A DNA stretch of 9,973 nt, from positions 1 to 9,973 of the forward strand of contig PLCK01000034.1 in the NCBI GenBank assembly GCA_003134755.1, in the 5' to 3' direction. The notes under the pieces were generated by a model. It was not told where the DNA came from. It searched no databases and saw nothing but the letters and a program-made list of their open reading frames with translations. A program made the position numbers and the translations under genes. Each line of letters starts with the position of its first letter. Position 1 is the stretch's first letter. Shown piece by piece: positions 5,848 through 9,973 of the stretch. The stretch comes from Actinomycetota bacterium. Its GTDB lineage: Bacteria > Actinomycetota > Actinomycetes > Acidothermales > Acidothermaceae.

Positions 5848-7176
5848 GTGGAACGAGTCAAGCGCTGGGATGTGTGGCAACTGCCACGGCCTGGCCGGGC
5901 GCTGGTTCTCAGCGTGGTCGTCGCTTACGCCGGCGGGGTCGCGGCCGGTGTGTGGCAGGTAGCGGTGATCTCTCACGGATCTTATTCCTACCTGACAGGT
6001 GCCGTCACCACCGCCGTTTTCGCCCTCGCCGCGATCGCGAGCGTGGAGATCTCCATGCGGCTGGCGTGGCCGCGGGCTCGCAAAGACCGCCTCTCCCGCG
6101 ATTTCCTCGGCGTCTGGCTGGTGCCGATCGCCCTCCTGCTGCCGCCCGTCTACGTCATGGTGGGCATCCTCATCCCCTACGTGTACCTGCACGTGCGGGC
6201 CTGGCGCGGCCAGCCGATCAAGCGCATCTACACCGTCGCCGTCCTCGGGCTTGCGTACGGCGCGGCGTCCGCCGTGCACCGCGGGTTGTTGCACGCAACC
6301 ACCCAGTCGCACGTCGACGCCGACCAGTTCACCCGCGGCCTGGCCAGCGTGATCGCAATCGGGGCGGCGGTGGCCGTCTGGTGGACCATCAACGTCGGCC
6401 TGGTGGCCGCGGTGGTGATCCTGACCGGCGGTAAGGAGCCGCTGCGCGGCTATCTGAAGGACCGCGAAGGCTATGCCGTCGACTGCGCGGCGGCCTGCCT
6501 AGGAACTCTCGCCGCTGTGCTCTGGGCCACCAACCCGATCTTCGCGATCCTTCTCGTGCCCCCGGTCTTGCTGCTCCAGCACCAGCTCTTCAGCGGGCTC
6601 CGCCAGGCGGTCCGCACCGACCTGCTGACCGAGGTCGCAAACCCGCAGTTCTGGCGTGAGGTCGCCGGCCGCGAGGTCGATCGCGCGGCGGCCAGCGGCT
6701 CGAACGTGGCCATCCTCATGATCGACGTCGACCACTTCAAGTCCGTCAACGACAGGCACGGCCACCTTGCCGGCGACGAGGTGCTGGCAACCGTCGCGCG
6801 CACGATCGCGCAGACCCTCCGGCCCGGCGACCTCGTGGGCCGCCTCGGCGGCGAGGAGTTCGGCGCGATCCTGGGCGGCCTCAACCTGCTCGACGCCGAG
6901 GGCGCGGCCGAACGACTGCGTAGCCAGGTCGCCGAGGCCAGGGTGCGCTCCGACGCAGGCGACTGGATCACGGTGACCGTCTCGGTCGGCGTCAGCGAAC
7001 GGTCGGTCACTGGCGGCGACCTGCACCAACTGCTCGACGCCGCTGATACCGCGCTCTACGAGGCCAAGGCGGCCGGTCGAAACTGCGTACGCGCGGCCGG
7101 CCCGCGCCGGGTCATCGATCTCTCGGCGGCAGCGGACCCGGATCGGGCCGATCAGGCGGAGGAAACCCCGGCCTGA
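5848..7176 (+). CDS. Membrane-bound diguanylate cyclase (GGDEF protein)
   Basis: This enzyme should make the second messenger cyclic di-GMP from two GTP. The N-terminal half (about 16-247 of 442 residues) is hydrophobic, with about six or seven membrane segments and no recognisable named sensor domain. The C-terminal GGDEF domain has IDVDHFKSVNDRHGHLAGDE (292-311) with metal-binding Asp293, the intact active loop GGEEF (334-338), TVTVSVGVSE (375-384) and ALYEAKAAGRN (402-412). RPGD (325-328), five residues before GGEEF, is a complete RxxD inhibitory site, so product feedback is expected. The domain entry TDLLTEVANPQFW is a worn version of the usual D.LTgL.NRr.f. The GTG at 5848 was chosen because VERVKRWDVWQLPRP resembles N-termini I recall in relatives and GGGAGG (5830-5835) lies 12 nt upstream; ATG 5818 is possible. 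A 30-residue variable tail follows the domain. Confidence 0.92.
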   Translation: MERVKRWDVWQLPRPGRALVLSVVVAYAGGVAAGVWQVAVISHGSYSYLTGAVTTAVFALAAIASVEISMRLAWPRARKDRLSRDFLGVWLVPIALLLPPVYVMVGILIPYVYLHVRAWRGQPIKRIYTVAVLGLAYGAASAVHRGLLHATTQSHVDADQFTRGLASVIAIGAAVAVWWTINVGLVAAVVILTGGKEPLRGYLKDREGYAVDCAAACLGTLAAVLWATNPIFAILLVPPVLLLQHQLFSGLRQAVRTDLLTEVANPQFWREVAGREVDRAAASGSNVAILMIDVDHFKSVNDRHGHLAGDEVLATVARTIAQTLRPGDLVGRLGGEEFGAILGGLNLLDAEGAAERLRSQVAEARVRSDAGDWITVTVSVGVSERSVTGGDLHQLLDAADTALYEAKAAGRNCVRAAGPRRVIDLSAAADPDRADQAEETPA

Positions 7177-7187
7177 AACAGCTCGGC

Positions 7188-7243
7188 GCTACTCCTCGGA
7201 GGTCGAACCCTCGAAGCTACTCCTCGGACGTCGAACCCTCGAC
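7188..7243. repeat. 28-bp-period tandem duplication over the pirin stop codon
   Basis: Positions 7188-7215 and 7216-7243 are adjacent copies of the same 28-base unit, beginning GCTACTCCTCGGA and ending GTCGAACCCTCGA plus one base. They differ only at the 14th base (G/C) and the last base (A/C). Copy two encodes the pirin C-terminus (VEGSTSEE) and its TAG at 7219-7217; copy one lies beyond the stop in the 40-nt convergent gap. No clear terminator is seen in that gap. Confidence 0.9.
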
Positions 7244-8203
7244 TCCGGCGTGCGCCGCCGGAATCGTGCCGAGCCGACCGGCCTGGTAGTCCTCGAACGC
7301 CTGCATGACCTCGGCCTTCGTGTTCATCACGAACGGGCCGTACATGGCAACCGGCTCCTGGATCGGCTGGCCACCGAGGATCAAGACATCCATCGTCGGG
7401 CTACGCGTCTCCTGCGTGGTGTCCGCGGCGACGGTGATCGTGTCGCCGGCGCCGAAGACGGCGAGCTGGCCCATCTCGATCGGACGCCGGGAGGTGCCGA
7501 CCGAACCGCGCCCGGCCAACGTGTAGACCAGCGCGTTGAAGTCCGGCCGCCACGGCAGCGTCAGTGAAGCGCCCGGCGACAGCGTCGCGTGCACGAGGGC
7601 GATCGGGGTGTGGGTGATTCCTGGACCTGGATGGCCGGCGACCTCGCCGGCGATGACCCGGATGAGCACGCCGCCATCGGGCGACGCGAGCAGCGAAACC
7701 TCGCTGGCGCGGATGTCCTGGTAGCGCGGGGTGGCGAACTTCATCGCCTTGGGCAGGTTGACCCAGAGCTGGAAGCCGTGGAAGAGGCCGCCGCTGACGA
7801 CCAGGTGCTCGGGTGGCGTCTCGATGTGCAGGATGCCGGAGCCGGCCGTCATCCACTGGGTGTCGCCGTTCGTGATCAGGCCGCCGCCGCCGTTGGAGTC
7901 GTGGTGCTCGAACAGCCCGTCGATCATGTAGGTCACGGTCTCGAAACCACGGTGCGGATGCCACGGCGTCCCCTTGGGCTCACCCGGGCCGTACTCGACT
8001 TCGCCCATCTGGTCCATGTGGATGAACGGGTCGAGAGCGCGCAGGTCGACGCCGGCGAAGGCCCGGCGGACCGGAAAGCCCTCACCCTCGAGACCGGACG
8101 GCGCCGTGGTCACAGAGACCACCGGGCGGTCCCGATCGAGCGCCGGGTCAGTCAGCGGCACGCGTGGCAGTGCGAGCGGGTTCTCTACGGTCACGGCTGG
8201 CAT
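7217..8203 (-). CDS. Pirin-family bicupin protein
   Basis: A 328-residue protein of the pirin family (two beta-barrel cupin domains). Bacterial members include quercetin 2,3-dioxygenase-like YhaK/YhhW proteins and regulators of central metabolism, so the exact activity cannot be read from sequence. The N-terminal cupin keeps the metal-binding set: WHPHRGFETVTY gives His82 and His84, and AGSGILHIETP gives His126 and Glu128, equivalent to the Fe-binding His-His-His-Glu of human pirin. DPFIHMDQMG (58-67) is another family hallmark. The C-terminal barrel covers roughly 190-300, including RVIAGEVAGHPGP and MYGPFVMNTKAEVMQAFEDYQAGRLG near the end. The ATG at 8203 is fixed by a near-perfect AAGGAGG five bases upstream. 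It is convergent with the cyclase gene and lies 116 nt downstream of the DUF885 gene on the same strand. Confidence 0.93.
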   Translation of the reverse strand: MPAVTVENPLALPRVPLTDPALDRDRPVVSVTTAPSGLEGEGFPVRRAFAGVDLRALDPFIHMDQMGEVEYGPGEPKGTPWHPHRGFETVTYMIDGLFEHHDSNGGGGLITNGDTQWMTAGSGILHIETPPEHLVVSGGLFHGFQLWVNLPKAMKFATPRYQDIRASEVSLLASPDGGVLIRVIAGEVAGHPGPGITHTPIALVHATLSPGASLTLPWRPDFNALVYTLAGRGSVGTSRRPIEMGQLAVFGAGDTITVAADTTQETRSPTMDVLILGGQPIQEPVAMYGPFVMNTKAEVMQAFEDYQAGRLGTIPAAHAGVEGSTSEE

Positions 8204-8208
8204 CGGAT

Positions 8209-8215
8209 CCTCCTT
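8209..8215 (-). promoter_or_regulatory. Strong ribosome binding site of the pirin gene
   Basis: AAGGAGG on the minus strand, five bases before the ATG, is the strongest Shine-Dalgarno match in the window. It predicts efficient translation and fixes the pirin start. Confidence 0.8.
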
Positions 8216-8319
8216 CAGCGGCGCCGGTGCGGACTACCGCAGCCAGCAGAACGTTGTTGCACACGCAATCATTCCGGAAACACGTTCACGACGCCATTTC
8301 TCGCACTCTTTAGGGTCGC

Positions 8320-9936
8320 TCAGGGAGCCGTCGACAGCAACGCGGGAAGGTGCCGCGGTGGCGGATTTCCGTGCCCGAGGATCGCATCGTGAACCTCGCG
8401 GTCGGACCACCCAGGACGAGCCGCCCGCAGTTGCTGCGCGATGCCGTCAATCTGCTTGACGCCGACGAAGTACGTCGAAAGCTGCGCGCTCGTCAGCAGC
8501 GCACGGCGCCACTTGCCGGTCGCCTCACCGTCTTCCTGGTGACCGCGACCGGTCATCAGGGCCATCGCGTCGTCGCGACTGAGACCGTCGCAATGGACGC
8601 GGACGTCGAGCACCGCGTTGATTGCCGTGCGCAGCCGCATCTTGAGTTGTTGCATGCGAACCTGCGGTCCGCCGAACCCCAGCCGGATCATCTCCGACTC
8701 CGAGTAGACGGCCCAGCCCTCGACGAAGGGTCCGCTCCAGAACGCCTCGCGCGCCTTCGTGGCCGTCGGCGCGCGCCGACTGTGGGCAAGCTGCAGCACA
8801 TGGCCAGGCATTGCCTCGTGAATGACCAGGTTGCGAAGCGCGTACACGTTGTACTCGCGGTAGAAGGAGACGACCCGTTCGGCCGGCCAATCCTGCGGCG
8901 TCGGCGAGATAGCGAAGAACGTCGTCGTTCCCGGCGGGTCGAGCGGGCCGGGTGGGTCGCAATACGCGATCGCAACCCCGCGGTGGATCTCCGGCATGAC
9001 GATGACCTCGACCGGGTCGTCGTACACGGTGATGAGATCGGTTTCGCGGACAAAGGCGTCGGCTTCATCCATCGCGGTGCGAGCGACTGACACGACGGTT
9101 TCGTCGGTCGGCGCCTCGGCGGCGAGCCGATCGAGCACGTCGCGCGGCGCGCCGCCGAGGGACGCCGCGACCTCGGTGAGCTCCGCCTCGACCCGTTCGA
9201 TCTCGACCGACGCATCAGCCAGCACCTGTTCGGGGGAGGTCTCGACGTCGAGTACTAGGGAGAGCTTGCGGCCGAACCTGTCGGGGCCTCGGCGTGGATC
9301 GCCGTCAGCGTGCTCGAGCTGCTCGCGCAGCCAGGCGATGTGCGAGGACACCGCATCGGTCGCCACCTCAAGCACCGGTTCGACCAGCGACCGAACCTCG
9401 GGCGCTCCGTCGAGGTGGCCACGCATCTGCGTGCCGAGCATCGCGAGGGTGCCGCCGAACTGATCGATAGCCGTCTCGATGTGCACCGCCGGCATTCCGC
9501 GCAGCGTGTGCCTCGCTGCTTCGAGCTGCTCTGGAATCTGCGCGAGCCGACCCGCGGCACTGCGCAACCGATCGGGCAGCGGCGCATAGCCGCGGGCCAG
9601 CAGCAGATACAGCGCCGTTCCCGGATTCGCGACGAGCGGGTTCCAGTGGTGCTCACCGTGCTCGTCGAGCTCGAGCAACCGCTCCTGGAGCCTGACCCGG
9701 AGTACCTCGGCGTCGACTCGGTGGGGAACTGGCAGGGAGATGCCGGACCACCCGTCGATCTCGGCCAACCGGGCGGCGAGCACCTGCCGCTCGTCGTCGA
9801 CAGCCGCCGGCCGAAGGTCGTCGAGCCTGTCGTCGAAGCGGTGGTCGCCGAGCGAACTCGCCATGACGGGCTGCCTGACCAGGATCTCCTCGACCGCTGC
9901 GGCCGCGAAGGCCTCGAAGGTCTCGACCTCATTCAT
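8320..9936 (-). CDS. DUF885-family putative zinc metallopeptidase
   Basis: A 538-residue protein of the DUF885 family, predicted metallopeptidases with a mostly helical fold. The signature HEAMPGH (373-379; family form HEa.PGHh) supplies probable metal ligands and the general-base Glu374. EGWAVYSE (406-413) probably supplies the third ligand. QLSTYFVG (485-492) and the C-terminal AILGHGNPPPRHLPALL (518-534) are further family hallmarks. The usual HH after PG is HV here. No signal peptide or membrane segment is visible, so a cytoplasmic location is likely; many DUF885 relatives are secreted lipoproteins. The substrate is unknown. The ATG at 9936 has no convincing Shine-Dalgarno sequence, but a -10-like box sits at leaderless distance. 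The 8204-8319 gap before pirin contains only weak inverted repeats. Confidence 0.9.
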   Translation of the reverse strand: MNEVETFEAFAAAAVEEILVRQPVMASSLGDHRFDDRLDDLRPAAVDDERQVLAARLAEIDGWSGISLPVPHRVDAEVLRVRLQERLLELDEHGEHHWNPLVANPGTALYLLLARGYAPLPDRLRSAAGRLAQIPEQLEAARHTLRGMPAVHIETAIDQFGGTLAMLGTQMRGHLDGAPEVRSLVEPVLEVATDAVSSHIAWLREQLEHADGDPRRGPDRFGRKLSLVLDVETSPEQVLADASVEIERVEAELTEVAASLGGAPRDVLDRLAAEAPTDETVVSVARTAMDEADAFVRETDLITVYDDPVEVIVMPEIHRGVAIAYCDPPGPLDPPGTTTFFAISPTPQDWPAERVVSFYREYNVYALRNLVIHEAMPGHVLQLAHSRRAPTATKAREAFWSGPFVEGWAVYSESEMIRLGFGGPQVRMQQLKMRLRTAINAVLDVRVHCDGLSRDDAMALMTGRGHQEDGEATGKWRRALLTSAQLSTYFVGVKQIDGIAQQLRAARPGWSDREVHDAILGHGNPPPRHLPALLSTAP

Positions 9937-9942
9937 GCCCCC

Positions 9943-9948
9943 AGCCTA
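9943..9948 (-). promoter_or_regulatory. -10 box suggesting a leaderless DUF885 transcript
   Basis: TAGGCT on the minus strand fits the TANNNT -10 pattern and ends six bases before the DUF885 ATG, which would place the transcription start on the A of the start codon. Leaderless mRNAs of this layout are common in actinobacteria. No clear -35 is visible. Confidence 0.4.
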
Positions 9949-9973
9949 ACGAGCGCTATGGTCTTCGATCTCC

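Noticed and set aside
5449..6312. A 287-codon minus-strand frame across the iclR-cyclase gap
   Set aside because: No domain, Arg/His/Gln-rich, and it overlaps the start of a well-supported GGDEF protein.
8249..8287. Inverted repeat GAACGT/ACGTTC and small TTGC-ACAC-GCAA palindrome upstream of pirin
   Set aside because: Arms are short and far apart; expected by chance at this length, and no promoter boxes line up with them.
9958..9973. Possible plus-strand gene start ATG (M-V-F-D-L) at the right edge
   Set aside because: Only five codons are visible, with no ribosome binding site; it cannot be supported.
1..9973. CRISPR arrays, tRNA/rRNA genes, insertion sequences, prophage genes
   Set aside because: No regularly spaced repeats, no cloverleaf-like segments, no transposase or integrase motifs and no terminal inverted repeats were seen on either strand.

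Overview
The window reads as high-GC bacterial chromosome, most likely actinobacterial. The urocanase, histidase, IclR regulator, membrane diguanylate cyclase, pirin and DUF885 peptidase all have strongly GC-biased third positions. Details such as the CSG (not ASG) cofactor triad in histidase and the DCGS variant in urocanase fit actinobacterial hut proteins as I remember them. The first ~1.2 kb looks different. It carries the 5' part of an enolase of the 'MHADN' type and a DUF433/DUF5615 toxin-antitoxin remnant, is less GC-rich by eye, and may be of foreign origin or a contig join.

Layout. (1) 1-1160, minus strand: the enolase N-terminal part runs off the left edge. Upstream of it are an intact DUF433 antitoxin-like gene and the decayed core of its usual DUF5615 toxin partner. 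(2) 1161-1374: non-coding, with a good A-tract/stem/T-tract terminator placed to end the hut transcript. (3) 1375-4643, minus strand: hutH then hutU, an operon for the first two steps of histidine degradation (histidine to urocanate to imidazolonepropionate). (4) 4644-4744: divergent control region with an 18-bp palindrome inside the likely hutH promoter. (5) 4745-5524, plus strand: an IclR-family regulator, the obvious candidate hut regulator. (6) 5525-5847: non-coding stretch with a tandem duplication, a hairpin, a good sigma70-type promoter and a palindrome over its -35 box. (7) 5848-7176, plus strand: a polytopic membrane GGDEF diguanylate cyclase with an inhibitory I-site. (8) 7217-8203, minus strand: a pirin-family cupin protein, convergent with the cyclase, with a 28-bp-period tandem duplication over its stop codon. 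(9) 8320-9936, minus strand: a DUF885 metallopeptidase-like protein that may be translated leaderless.

The hut genes and the IclR gene form a recognisable catabolic unit, but hutI and the later hut steps are not here, so the pathway must be finished elsewhere. The other genes look like ordinary, functionally unrelated neighbours. I see no tRNA, rRNA, CRISPR array, transposase or prophage gene. I did not find a convincing undescribed system; the best leads are the toxin-antitoxin relic, the compositional boundary, the two operator-like palindromes and the two stop-codon-spanning duplications.
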